A stretch of 16,182 bases of DNA from NVQY01 sp047639325 (GCA_047639325.1 JBLINN010000061.1:1-16182); one strand, 5' to 3'. Shown: positions 7,598-16,182, numbered from the stretch's first letter. Notes: generated by a model from the letters alone, not told the origin. A program made the numbers and translations.

Positions 7598-8473
7598 TTA
7601 CAGCGCTTCCGCGCCCGAAATAATTTCAATCAGCTCGTTGGTGATCACAGCCTGACGCGAGCGGTTGTACTGAATGGTCAGCTTGTCGATCATATCGCCC
7701 GCGTTGCGGGTGGCGTTGTCCATCGCAGACATCCGGGCACCCTGTTCGGACGCGCCGTTTTCCAGCAGCGCGCTGAAAATCTGAGTGGCCACACCACGTG
7801 GCAGCAACTCGGCCAGAATTTCTTCCTCGCTGGGTTCGTATTCGTACACTGTGGCAGGCCCGTCGCCGGTTTCCCCGTCAAAAGTGGCCGGGATGATCTG
7901 TTGCTCTGTCGGGATCTGGGTGACCACGTTGACGAACTTTGAATAAAAGATCGTCGCCACGTCAAATTCAGCCCCGTCAAAGCGCGCGATGATGTCACGG
8001 GCGATGTCTTGCGCGTTGACATAGGACAACCGCTTGACTTCGCTTAGGTCGACATGACCGACAAACAGGTCGCCATATTCACGCTTCATCGCGTCACGGC
8101 CTTTTTTGCCGACCGTCAGGATTTTCACCGTCTTGCCTGCCAGCTTCAGGCTTGCGACCTTCTGCCGGGCCATCTTGGCGATGTTGCCGTTGAAGCCACC
8201 GCAAAGCCCGCGCTCGGCCGTCATCACAACCAACAACTGCACCTGATCACTGCCGGTACCACCCAGCAGTTTCGGCGCGCTGTCGCTGCCACCGACAGAA
8301 GCGGCCAGCCCTGCCATCACGGCATTAAACCGTTCGGTATAGGGGCGGGACTCTTCCGCGCTTTCTTGTGCGCGGCGCAGTTTCGCCGCAGCAACCATTT
8401 GCATGGCCTTGGTGATCTTGCGGGTCGATTTGACCGACTCGATCCTGTTCTTAAGGTCCTTAAGATTCGGCAT
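7598..8473 (-). CDS. atpG: F1-ATP synthase subunit gamma
   Basis: Gamma is the rotating shaft inside the alpha3beta3 hexamer. The 291-residue length is normal for alphaproteobacteria. The N-terminal helix has the conserved IESVKSTRKITKAMQMVAAAK, and the C-terminal helix ends with RSRQAVITNELIEIISGAEA, the gamma signature. The middle holds the Rossmann-like domain with ERGLCGGFN near residue 88. GGGGAG sits upstream of the ATG, at the end of atpA, 14 bases after the atpA stop. Confidence 0.97.
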   Translation of the reverse strand: MPNLKDLKNRIESVKSTRKITKAMQMVAAAKLRRAQESAEESRPYTERFNAVMAGLAASVGGSDSAPKLLGGTGSDQVQLLVVMTAERGLCGGFNGNIAKMARQKVASLKLAGKTVKILTVGKKGRDAMKREYGDLFVGHVDLSEVKRLSYVNAQDIARDIIARFDGAEFDVATIFYSKFVNVVTQIPTEQQIIPATFDGETGDGPATVYEYEPSEEEILAELLPRGVATQIFSALLENGASEQGARMSAMDNATRNAGDMIDKLTIQYNRSRQAVITNELIEIISGAEAL

Positions 8474-8487
8474 TGCCGCGTCTCCCC

Positions 8488-10026
<1,539 letters not shown>

Positions 10027-10587
10027 TTATCCGACCTCTTTCATTTTATTCTGGAGGGAGTTGAGCCGCGAGCGGATCGACGTATCGATCATCTTGCTGC
10101 CCACTTTGACGACAAGACCGCCGATAAGGCTTTCATCGACGGTTGCATTGATGGTGACGGTTTTACCAACGCGCGCAGTCAGCGCGTCGGACAGTTTTGC
10201 GGTCTGTGCCTTGGTCAGCGCCTTGGCACTGGTGACGTCTGCCGTCACTTCGCCGCGGGCATCGGCCAGCAACCCGCGCAAGGCGCTGATCAGTTGCGGC
10301 AACACAAACAGGCGGCGTTTTTCGGCCATCAGCGCCAGTGAATTCTGCATCACCGGGGCCAGATTCATCTTTTTGGCAATCGCAGTGACCGCCGCGCCCT
10401 GGTCCTGACGGGAAATCAGCGGCGAATGGATCAGAGTACGCAGATCCTCGCTGTCATCCAGCGCGACGGCCAGATCGTTCAGGCTGGTCTCTAGACCATC
10501 AAGGTTCTTGTTCTCTTGCGCGATCTCAAAGATCGCCGTCGCATAGCGCGCAGCTATGCTTGCGGAAATCGAAGCTGGTTCGGACAC
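10027..10587 (-). CDS. atpH: F1-ATP synthase subunit delta (OSCP)
   Basis: Delta sits on top of F1 and holds the peripheral stalk. I start at GTG 10587, giving 186 residues beginning (M)SEPASISASIAARYATAIFE, where family similarity begins and GGAAAGGG lies 5 bases upstream. A second in-frame GTG at 10593 overlaps this ribosome site and is less likely, and the frame is open back to 10635 without similarity. The OSCP signature at the C-terminus is clear: DESLIGGLVVKVGSKMIDTS followed by RSRLNSL. It is the first gene of atpHAGDC. The F0 genes (atpIBEF) are not in the window, as usual for alphaproteobacteria. Confidence 0.93.
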   Translation of the reverse strand: MSEPASISASIAARYATAIFEIAQENKNLDGLETSLNDLAVALDDSEDLRTLIHSPLISRQDQGAAVTAIAKKMNLAPVMQNSLALMAEKRRLFVLPQLISALRGLLADARGEVTADVTSAKALTKAQTAKLSDALTARVGKTVTINATVDESLIGGLVVKVGSKMIDTSIRSRLNSLQNKMKEVG

Positions 10588-10609
10588 GTCCACCCTTTCC
10601 GATACGTGG

Positions 10610-10641
10610 CCCCGGTTTTGTGCCAGCCTTGGCACCCGGGG
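10610..10641 (-). promoter_or_regulatory. Nested hairpin at the predicted 5' end of the atp mRNA
   Basis: An inner 6-bp stem, GTGCCA (10620-10625) with TGGCAC (10630-10635), is enclosed by an outer 6-bp stem, CCCCGG (10610-10615) with CCGGGG (10636-10641). A four-base bulge (10616-10619) lies on one side only. It ends about 10 bases before the atpH Shine-Dalgarno, and its first base coincides with the predicted transcription start. Confidence 0.6.
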
Positions 10642-10647
10642 GCGTTA

Positions 10648-10676
10648 AGTATCCCCACCGGTTGGCGAGGCGTCAA
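10648..10676 (-). promoter_or_regulatory. Candidate promoter of the atpHAGDC operon
   Basis: On the minus strand TTGACG (10671-10676, five of six consensus bases) is followed after exactly 17 bases by GATACT (10648-10653, four of six). The start would be near 10641, giving a leader of about 54 bases to GTG 10587. It is the best sigma70-like match in the 363-base gap upstream of atpH. Confidence 0.6.
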
Positions 10677-10727
10677 AATCAGCGTGGATGTAACAGAGCG
10701 TTCCCAGTCTCGCAACAGAGGAAACCG

Positions 10728-10763
10728 ATAAGGTGGATTGCGAAAATACCTTATTTATAAGGC
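10728..10763. repeat. Three ATAAGG half-sites upstream of the atp promoter
   Basis: ATAAGGT (10728-10734) faces ACCTTAT (10748-10754) across 13 bases, and ACCTTAT is in turn followed by ATAAGGC (10757-10763). CCTTAT-TT-ATAAGG at 10749-10762 is a perfect 14-bp palindrome. The cluster lies about 50-90 bases upstream of the predicted -35 of atp and could be an operator or a second promoter's A/T-rich element. Confidence 0.5.
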
Positions 10764-10861
10764 CCTCGCCCAAGTGCGACGGTTTGCGCCTGCCCTAGCC
10801 CTTGAAAAATACAGGAATTTTACACGTTTCCCCGATTCCTACCCGTTCAAAACGCGCAGAT

Positions 10862-10901
10862 CTTGTGCCCAATTCCTGTGAACCTCTGCCCACAGCACAA
10901 G
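10862..10901. repeat. Inverted repeat past the methyltransferase stop
   Basis: CTTGTGC (10862-10868) and GCACAAG (10895-10901) are a perfect 7-bp inverted repeat, with an inner TGTG/CACA pairing (10877-10880, 10891-10894). It lies about 50 bases downstream of the minus-strand methyltransferase gene. No T-run follows closely, so it is only a weak terminator candidate. Confidence 0.4.
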
Positions 10902-10950
10902 TACTGCACCCTCTGTGAAACGTCCTCCGTCCAACAGCCGGGCCATCGCC

Positions 10951-11685
10951 TTAGATCGGTTCGGCCAATCCTTGGGGCAGTTTGACCTGGCGTTTGGCCT
11001 TTTCCTTGGTGATTGTGCCCTGCGGCGGCTGCACCCGCTTTGACGCCTCAACCAAAATCACGCCCCCCGCCAGAACCGACGGAATCCACGCGCCTACCTT
11101 TTCAAACAACGGCCCGGCCTTCAACCAGGAGCGGCGGATTGACGGCGGCTGATGCAGCGCCGCCGCGTGGCGTTCCGGCAGAAACTGATGCTGTTTCAGC
11201 TGTGCCTCGATCTGGCCCAGTGTATACGGTCGCCCATAGCCAAACGGCGTGGCATCGCTGCGCGACCATAACCCGGCGCGGTTGGGCACGATAAAGATCA
11301 CCTTGCCCCCCGGCCCCAGCACCCGCCAGCATTCTTCCAACAGGCGCGACGGACGTTCAGAGGTTTCCAGCCCGTGCATCAGCACCAGCTTGTCGACATG
11401 CCCGGTTTCGATCGGCCACAGGGTTTCTTCGGTCAGAACCGACACGTTTGGCATCCCCGCAGGCCACGGCATCACCCCCTGCGGACCCGGCATCAGGGCA
11501 ATCACCCGCCGCGCATCGCCCAGATACGGGCGCAGCAACGGCACGGCAAAGCCAAACCCGGCCACCGTCTGGCCATGCGCCTCGGGCCACATGGTTTGCA
11601 AGCGCGCGCGGATCGACGCCTGCGCCGCGCGCCCCAGCGTGCTGCGGTAATAAAAGTTTCGTAAGTCCTGCACATCAAGATGCAT
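10951..11685 (-). CDS. Class I SAM-dependent methyltransferase-like protein
   Basis: This 244-residue protein resembles the Methyltransf_11 group. VAGFGFAVPLL (residues 41-51) stands where motif I, the SAM-binding glycine loop, is expected but is atypical. VDKLVLMHGLETSERP (97-112) matches motif II, and LEECWRVLGPGGKVIFIVP (116-134) matches motif III. The basic tail has no predicted function. The substrate is unknown and activity is uncertain given the altered motif I. I chose ATG 11685 because the family-like sequence begins there (MHLDVQDLRNFYYRS); no good Shine-Dalgarno precedes it. The frame stays open upstream to 11802, but that would overlap gloB. It is divergent from gloB with 61 bases between. 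Confidence 0.8.
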   Translation of the reverse strand: MHLDVQDLRNFYYRSTLGRAAQASIRARLQTMWPEAHGQTVAGFGFAVPLLRPYLGDARRVIALMPGPQGVMPWPAGMPNVSVLTEETLWPIETGHVDKLVLMHGLETSERPSRLLEECWRVLGPGGKVIFIVPNRAGLWSRSDATPFGYGRPYTLGQIEAQLKQHQFLPERHAAALHQPPSIRRSWLKAGPLFEKVGAWIPSVLAGGVILVEASKRVQPPQGTITKEKAKRQVKLPQGLAEPI

Positions 11686-11746
11686 TGCGGGCGCCCGTCT
11701 GATCGGCCAGTCTGGGGGCACTCTAGCAATGAAAGGGCGAAACACC

Positions 11747-12529
11747 ATGCCTGATGAAATCGTGCCGCTTGAAATTCTGACCATCCCTTGCCTGTCCGAC
11801 AATTACGCCTTTCTTGCCCATGATCCGATCAGCGGCGACACCGCCCTTGTGGATGTCCCCGAGGCCGCGCCGATTCTGGCCGCGCTGGCCAAGACCGGCT
11901 GGACCCTAAGCCACGTGTTGTTGACCCATCACCATTACGATCACATCGACGGCCTGGCCGAGGTTCTGGCGGCGCATTCCGCCCAAGTGGTCGGGGCCAA
12001 GGCGGATGCCAAACGCCTGCCGCCGCTGGATATCGCGGTGGCTGAAGGCGATGTGTTTCAGGTTGGTGGGCAGAACGTACAAGTGATTGACGTGTCGGGC
12101 CACACGCTGGGCCATATCGCGTTTCACATCCCCGACAGTCACGCGGTGTTCACCGCCGACAGCCTGATGGCGCTGGGATGCGGGCGGGTGTTTGAGGGCA
12201 CCCCGCCACAAATGTGGGAGTCGCTGAGCAAGCTGGCCGCCCTGCCCGGCGATACAATTGTCTATTCCGGCCATGAATACACCCAAGCCAACGCCGCCTT
12301 TGCCCTGACCATCGAGCCCCAGAACCAGGAATTGCAGGCGCGGGTGCGCGATATTGCGACGGCGCGGGCCGAAAACCGGCCAACTGTGCCGTCGGCGCTG
12401 TCGCTGGAACTGGCCACCAACCCGTTTTTGCGGGCAGGTGTTGTGCAAGTGCAGAAAAATGTTGGAATGCCCGGTGGCGACCCAGCAGCGGTTTTTTCCG
12501 AGATTCGGGAGCGAAAAGACCACTTTTAG
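11747..12529 (+). CDS. gloB: Hydroxyacylglutathione hydrolase (glyoxalase II)
   Basis: This metallo-beta-lactamase-fold enzyme hydrolyses S-D-lactoylglutathione to D-lactate and glutathione, the second step of methylglyoxal detoxification. The protein is 260 residues, the normal length. The metal ligands are complete: THHHYDH at residues 60-66 (H61, H63, D65, H66), H119 in SGHTLGH, D138 in FTADSL, and H176 in YSGHEYT. The C-terminal helical domain ends in the typical RERKDHF. I chose ATG 11747 because AAAGGG lies 9 bases upstream; the ATG at 11729 is followed by a stretch without similarity. The glyoxalase I gene is not in the window. Confidence 0.95.
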   Translation: MPDEIVPLEILTIPCLSDNYAFLAHDPISGDTALVDVPEAAPILAALAKTGWTLSHVLLTHHHYDHIDGLAEVLAAHSAQVVGAKADAKRLPPLDIAVAEGDVFQVGGQNVQVIDVSGHTLGHIAFHIPDSHAVFTADSLMALGCGRVFEGTPPQMWESLSKLAALPGDTIVYSGHEYTQANAAFALTIEPQNQELQARVRDIATARAENRPTVPSALSLELATNPFLRAGVVQVQKNVGMPGGDPAAVFSEIRERKDHF

Positions 12530-12544
12530 GCCGTATTTCGCGTG

Positions 12545-12591
12545 TTTCGGTCACTTTGTGCTGCAACGCTCACATCATTTGTGACACGAAA
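12545..12591. repeat. Imperfect inverted repeat downstream of gloB
   Basis: TTTCGGTCAC (12545-12554) pairs with GTGAC-A-CGAAA (12581-12591) as a 10-bp stem with one bulged base, around a 26-base loop that itself contains TGTG/CACA. A run of eight A follows at 12595-12602. There is no T-run, so it is not a standard terminator. It lies in the 185-base gap before clpA. Confidence 0.4.
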
Positions 12592-12700
12592 ATGAAAAAA
12601 AAGCCTTGAAGCTGCGCCCCGATCAACCAAAATCTAATACTATGAGGCCAATGATGGTCCGAGAGGCGTTGCGATTTCGTTTCCTTGATGACCCAGAATA

Positions 12701-12707
12701 AGAGGAG
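12701..12707 (+). promoter_or_regulatory. Shine-Dalgarno that decides the clpA GTG start
   Basis: AGAGGAG ends 7 bases before GTG 12715. It is the strongest ribosome binding site in this region and supports the GTG over the upstream TTG/ATG codons at 12685-12690. Confidence 0.7.
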
Positions 12708-12714
12708 CACGTGC

Positions 12715-15042
12715 GTGCCTTCATTCTCGAGCACACTTGAACAAGCCATTCATGCCGCGTTAGCGCAGGCAAACGAACGGCGCCACGAATTTGCAACGCT
12801 GGAGCATCTGCTGCTGGCGCTGCTGGACGAACCCGATGCGATCCGGGTGATGAAAGCCTGCAGCGTTGATCTGAAAGAGCTGCGCACGACGCTGGTGGAA
12901 TTTGTTGACGAAGACCTGTCCAATCTGGTGACGGATGTCGACGGATCAGAAGCGGTACCAACAGCCGCGTTTCAGCGGGTGATCCAGCGCGCCGCGATCC
13001 ACGTCCAAAGCTCTGGCCGGACCGAGGTGACAGGCGCCAACGTGCTGGTCGCGATCTTTGCAGAACGCGAAAGCAACGCCGCCTATTTCCTGCAGGAACA
13101 GGACATGACGCGTTATGATGCGGTGAATTTCATCGCCCACGGGGTCGCCAAGGATCCGGCGTTTGGCGAACAACGCCCGGTCACAGGCTCAACCGACCCC
13201 GAGGAAGAGGAAACTTCGCAGGCCACCATGGAAGGCGACGCCAAGGAAAGTGCGCTGGACAAATACTGCGTCGATCTGAACGCCAAATCGCGCGAAGGCG
13301 ATATTGACCCGCTGATCGGCCGCGAGTCCGAGGTAGAACGTTGCATTCAGATTCTGTGCCGTCGGCGCAAGAACAACCCGCTATTGGTTGGCGACCCCGG
13401 GGTTGGCAAAACCGCGATTGCCGAAGGTCTGGCGCGCAAAATTGTCGCCGGAGAAACGCCCGAAATTCTGGCCGAAACCACAATCTATTCGCTGGATCTG
13501 GGTGCATTGTTGGCAGGCACCCGCTATCGCGGCGACTTTGAGGAACGGCTGAAGGCGGTGATCAACGAGTTGGAAGATCACGACGACGCTGTGCTGTTCA
13601 TCGACGAAATTCACACAATCATTGGTGCCGGAGCAACGTCAGGCGGGGCGATGGACGCGTCAAACCTGCTAAAACCCGCGTTGCAAAGCGGCAAGCTGCG
13701 CACCATGGGCAGCACGACATATAAAGAATTCCGTCAGCATTTCGAAAAGGACCGCGCCTTGTCGCGGCGGTTCCAGAAAATCGATGTGAACGAGCCGACG
13801 GTGGATGACAGCGTCAAAATCCTCAAAGGTCTGAAGCCGTATTTTGAGGAACATCACGGCGTCAAATACACGGCGGATGCGATCAAAACCGCTGTAGAAT
13901 TGGCGGCGCGCTATATCAATGACCGCAAATTGCCGGACAAGGCGATTGATGTGATCGACGAAGCAGGCGCGGCCCAGCATCTTGTGCCCGCCGCCAAGCG
14001 ACGCAAAACCATCGGCACCAAAGAGATCGAGGCCGTGGTGGCCAAGATTGCCCGCATTCCGCCCAAGAACGTGTCGCGCGATGATGCGGCTGTGTTGAAG
14101 GATCTTGAGGCCTCGCTGAAGCGCGTGGTGTTTGGCCAGGACAAGGCGATTTCCGCCCTGGCCAGTGCGATCAAACTGTCGCGCGCCGGTCTGCGTGAGC
14201 CGGAAAAGCCGATTGGTAATTACCTGTTTTCCGGCCCCACCGGGGTGGGTAAAACCGAGGTGGCCAAGCAGCTGGCGGATACGCTGGGTGTGGAATTGCT
14301 GCGGTTTGACATGTCCGAATATATGGAGAAACACGCGGTTTCCCGTCTGATCGGCGCGCCTCCGGGCTATGTTGGGTTTGATCAGGGTGGCATGCTGACC
14401 GATGGGATTGATCAACACCCGCATTGCGTGTTGCTGCTGGACGAGATCGAAAAGGCGCATCCGGATGTCTATAACATCCTGCTGCAGGTGATGGACCATG
14501 GCGAGTTGACGGACCATAACGGACGCACGGTCAGTTTCCGCAATGTGGTGCTGATCATGACCTCGAACGCCGGAGCTGCCGAGCAGGCGAAATCCGCCAT
14601 CGGCTTTGGCCGTGATCGGCGCGAGGGCGAGGATACTGCGGCGATTGAACGCACGTTCACGCCGGAATTCCGCAACCGGCTGGACGCGGTGATATCCTTT
14701 GCAACCCTACCCAAGGAGGTGATCCTGCAAGTTGTCGAAAAGTTCGTGCTACAGCTTGAGGCCCAGTTGATGGATCGCAACGTGACCATCGAACTGACCC
14801 GCCCCGCCGCCGTATGGCTGGCCGACAAGGGCTATGACGACAAGATGGGGGCTCGTCCCCTGGGCCGGGTCATTCAGGAGTACATCAAGAAACCTCTGGC
14901 CGAAGAGCTGTTGTTTGGCAAACTGGCCAAGGGCGGCGTGGTCAAGGTTGGCATGAAAAAGGGCGAGCTCGATCTGCAGATCGAAGGCTTGCCAAAACCG
15001 CGCCTGTCGGGCGACAAGCCGCCGTTGCTGACCGCTGACTGA
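12715..15042 (+). CDS. clpA: ATP-dependent Clp protease ATP-binding subunit ClpA
   Basis: ClpA is a hexameric AAA+ unfoldase that feeds substrates, including N-degron proteins delivered by ClpS, to ClpP. The 775-residue protein has the family layout. The N domain is residues 1-140, followed by an acidic linker (about 145-185). AAA module 1 has Walker A GDPGVGKT at 226-233 and Walker B LFIDEIH; AAA module 2 has Walker A GPTGVGKT at 507-514. The IGF tripeptide at 629-631 is the loop that docks into ClpP. There is no ClpB-type coiled-coil insertion, which separates it from ClpB. The GTG start at 12715 is supported by the Shine-Dalgarno and by homology (PSFSSTLEQAIHAAL). clpS is not in the window. 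The stop TGA overlaps the next ATG by one base (15042). Confidence 0.95.
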   Translation: MPSFSSTLEQAIHAALAQANERRHEFATLEHLLLALLDEPDAIRVMKACSVDLKELRTTLVEFVDEDLSNLVTDVDGSEAVPTAAFQRVIQRAAIHVQSSGRTEVTGANVLVAIFAERESNAAYFLQEQDMTRYDAVNFIAHGVAKDPAFGEQRPVTGSTDPEEEETSQATMEGDAKESALDKYCVDLNAKSREGDIDPLIGRESEVERCIQILCRRRKNNPLLVGDPGVGKTAIAEGLARKIVAGETPEILAETTIYSLDLGALLAGTRYRGDFEERLKAVINELEDHDDAVLFIDEIHTIIGAGATSGGAMDASNLLKPALQSGKLRTMGSTTYKEFRQHFEKDRALSRRFQKIDVNEPTVDDSVKILKGLKPYFEEHHGVKYTADAIKTAVELAARYINDRKLPDKAIDVIDEAGAAQHLVPAAKRRKTIGTKEIEAVVAKIARIPPKNVSRDDAAVLKDLEASLKRVVFGQDKAISALASAIKLSRAGLREPEKPIGNYLFSGPTGVGKTEVAKQLADTLGVELLRFDMSEYMEKHAVSRLIGAPPGYVGFDQGGMLTDGIDQHPHCVLLLDEIEKAHPDVYNILLQVMDHGELTDHNGRTVSFRNVVLIMTSNAGAAEQAKSAIGFGRDRREGEDTAAIERTFTPEFRNRLDAVISFATLPKEVILQVVEKFVLQLEAQLMDRNVTIELTRPAAVWLADKGYDDKMGARPLGRVIQEYIKKPLAEELLFGKLAKGGVVKVGMKKGELDLQIEGLPKPRLSGDKPPLLTAD

Positions 15043-16022
15043 TGCGTCGCGCGGCCCTGATTGCTGCGCTGCTAACGCCTGCCGCACCCGTTGCGGCGGG
15101 CGATCCCGTTCTGGGCCTGCCGATTGACTGCATTCTGGGTCAGACCTGTTATATACAGCACTATGTTGACCGCGACCCGGAACCCGGCGCGCAGGATTAC
15201 CGCTGTGGCGGGCTGAGTTATGATGGCCACAAGGGCACGGATTTTGCGACCGATACGCTGGCGCGGATGCACAGCGGGGTGAATGTGCTGGCTTCTGCCG
15301 CCGGTCAAGTGGTGCGGATGCGCGATGGCGTGCCGGACCAGATCTATTCCAGTGAAAATGCGGCTGCGGTTGACGGCCGCGAATGTGGCAACGGCGTGGT
15401 TCTGTTGCACGACGACGGCTGGGAGACAATGTATTGCCATATGAAACAGGGCTCGGTTCTGGTTTCAAAGGGTGATCAGGTGGCGGCAGGCGCCGTGTTG
15501 GGCCAGGTTGGTCTTAGCGGTAAAACCCAGTTTCCGCATTTGCATCTGACGGTCTATCACAATGGTCGAGTGGTCGACCCGTTTGATCTGTCTAACGTCG
15601 AAACTTGCAATTCGGATGCCACCAGCCAGACCATGAGCGATGTGTGGCAAACCGTGCCCGGCTATCATCCCGGTGGGATGATCAACGCCGGGTTTACTCC
15701 GGACATTCCCGATTACGGCGATGTACAGGCGGGTACTGCCGCGCAGGCCACATTGCCCACCGATGCTCCGGCGCTGGTGCTGTTTGGCTTTTCCTATGGC
15801 GGGCGCAAAGGCGACGTTATCCATCTGGAGATAACCGGCCCAGCTGGCCCGTTGGCCGCGCAGCAGATAATTTTGGACAAGGATCAAGCGCGGTTTTTTC
15901 GCGCCGCAGGCAAACGCCTGAAACAGGATCTCTGGCCGTCCGGTATCTATACCGGAACTGTGCGGATGATGCGCGCAGGCACAGAATTGGGCCAGACAAC
16001 GACGCGCGTGGTCGTTAAGTAA
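15042..16022 (+). CDS. Exported M23-family metallopeptidase
   Basis: This 326-residue protein belongs to the LytM/M23 endopeptidases, which cut peptidoglycan cross-bridges or act as regulators of amidases. Residues 1-19 form a signal peptide with a VAA cleavage site, so it is exported to the periplasm. The zinc site is complete: H63 and D67 in GHKGTDF, H133 in YCHM, and HxH at 166-168 (HLHLT). Cysteines C30, C36, C55, C115 and C132 may form disulfides. After the peptidase domain (to about residue 185) there is a C-terminal region of about 110 residues with beta-strand-like alternation that I cannot name. The gene overlaps clpA by one base, so it is probably co-translated with it despite acting in another compartment. 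Confidence 0.88.
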   Translation: MRRAALIAALLTPAAPVAAGDPVLGLPIDCILGQTCYIQHYVDRDPEPGAQDYRCGGLSYDGHKGTDFATDTLARMHSGVNVLASAAGQVVRMRDGVPDQIYSSENAAAVDGRECGNGVVLLHDDGWETMYCHMKQGSVLVSKGDQVAAGAVLGQVGLSGKTQFPHLHLTVYHNGRVVDPFDLSNVETCNSDATSQTMSDVWQTVPGYHPGGMINAGFTPDIPDYGDVQAGTAAQATLPTDAPALVLFGFSYGGRKGDVIHLEITGPAGPLAAQQIILDKDQARFFRAAGKRLKQDLWPSGIYTGTVRMMRAGTELGQTTTRVVVK

Positions 16023-16027
16023 CCCTG

Positions 16028-16182
16028 CTATTTCCCGGTCAGTTTCAACTCAATCCGCCGGTTTTGCGCCCGTGCCTCGGGCGTGTCGTCGGGATTGATC
16101 GGCTGGTATTCACCAAATCCGTTGGCCGACAACCGTTGCGGATCAATCGCCAATCCGTCCACCATATAGCGCACAACCGACA
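16028..16182 (-). CDS. OmpA-family C-terminal domain protein, partial
   Basis: The window ends inside this gene, and only the last 50 residues are visible. They contain the end of an OmpA/MotB-type peptidoglycan-binding domain: VVRYMVDGLAIDPQRLSANG, then FGEYQPINPDDTPEARAQNRRIELKLTGK. The arginine-rich NRRIE motif is the family signature that contacts diaminopimelate. The stop is TAG at 16028-16030, five bases beyond the convergent M23 gene's stop. The membrane part and the identity of the full protein (OmpA-like porin, MotB-like, or Pal-like) lie outside the window. Its placement beside an M23 peptidase suggests a small cell-envelope cluster, an inference only. Confidence 0.8.
   Translation of the reverse strand, partial: SVVRYMVDGLAIDPQRLSANGFGEYQPINPDDTPEARAQNRRIELKLTGK

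Larger units (their letters stand above)
10588..10950. other. Gene-free region between atpH and the methyltransferase gene
   Basis: I see no convincing coding sequence in these 363 bases on either strand; the open frames here have no recognisable similarity. The region contains the atp promoter and leader hairpin (10610-10676), three ATAAGG half-sites (10728-10763), and a dyad at 10862-10901 near the end of the methyltransferase gene. The part from 10764 to 10860 is A/T-richer and otherwise featureless to my reading. Confidence 0.6.

Noticed and set aside
6489..7655. 388-residue plus-strand open frame antisense to atpD
   Set aside because: It is the complement of a highly conserved beta-subunit gene; its H/R/G-rich composition is typical of antisense frames in GC-rich DNA.
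10839..11051. 70-residue minus-strand open frame overlapping the end of the methyltransferase gene
   Set aside because: Arginine-rich, no recognisable similarity, mostly an out-of-frame shadow of the methyltransferase gene.
12604..12634. Possible heat-shock or sigma70 promoter for clpA (CTTGAA / TTGAAG)
   Set aside because: CTTGAA resembles an RpoH -35, but no matching -10 stands at an acceptable distance; TTGAAG-N17-AAAATC is too weak to list.

Overview
The window looks like an ordinary chromosomal stretch of a marine Rhodobacterales (Roseobacter-type) alphaproteobacterium. The evidence is the GC-rich sequence, protein sequences typical of that group, and an F1-ATPase cluster in the order atpH-A-G-D-C with no F0 genes beside it, as is usual in Alphaproteobacteria. 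I see no insertion sequences, phage genes, tRNAs, rRNAs, CRISPR arrays or toxin systems, and no convincing new multi-gene system. The points worth a second look are mostly regulatory or concern small proteins.

Layout. Positions 1-88 hold the probable terminator of an upstream gene. Positions 89-2537 (+) hold three tightly linked genes: ribF (FMN/FAD synthesis), a YcgN/UPF0260 cysteine-cluster protein overlapping it by ATGA, and a low-specificity threonine aldolase overlapping that by one base. Positions 2576-4002 (-) hold an alpha/beta hydrolase and a DsbA-fold 2-hydroxychromene-2-carboxylate isomerase-like protein, overlapping by GTGA and served by a consensus TTGACA promoter at 4036-4063. 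Divergent from these is prs (PRPP synthetase, 4125-5144, +), whose leader carries a 15-bp tandem repeat. A REP-like palindrome lies downstream of prs, followed by a small H-type lectin domain protein (5247-5597, -).

Positions 5725-10587 (-) are the atpHAGDC operon. It has a strong candidate promoter (TTGACG-N17-GATACT, 10648-10676), a nested hairpin that would sit at the very 5' end of the mRNA, and a good intrinsic terminator after atpC (5655-5686). Positions 10588-10950 have no gene but hold the atp promoter, a cluster of ATAAGG half-sites and a further dyad.

Beyond this lie a methyltransferase (10951-11685, -) divergent from gloB, the second glyoxalase enzyme (11747-12529, +); then clpA (GTG start, 12715-15042, +), one base overlapped with an exported M23 metallopeptidase (15042-16022, +). 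The window ends in the C-terminus of an OmpA-like peptidoglycan-binding protein on the minus strand (from 16028).

Most products are housekeeping: cofactor and nucleotide synthesis, ATP synthesis, methylglyoxal detoxification, protein quality control and cell-wall remodelling. Neighbours are linked by translational coupling more than by shared pathway, apart from the F1 operon.
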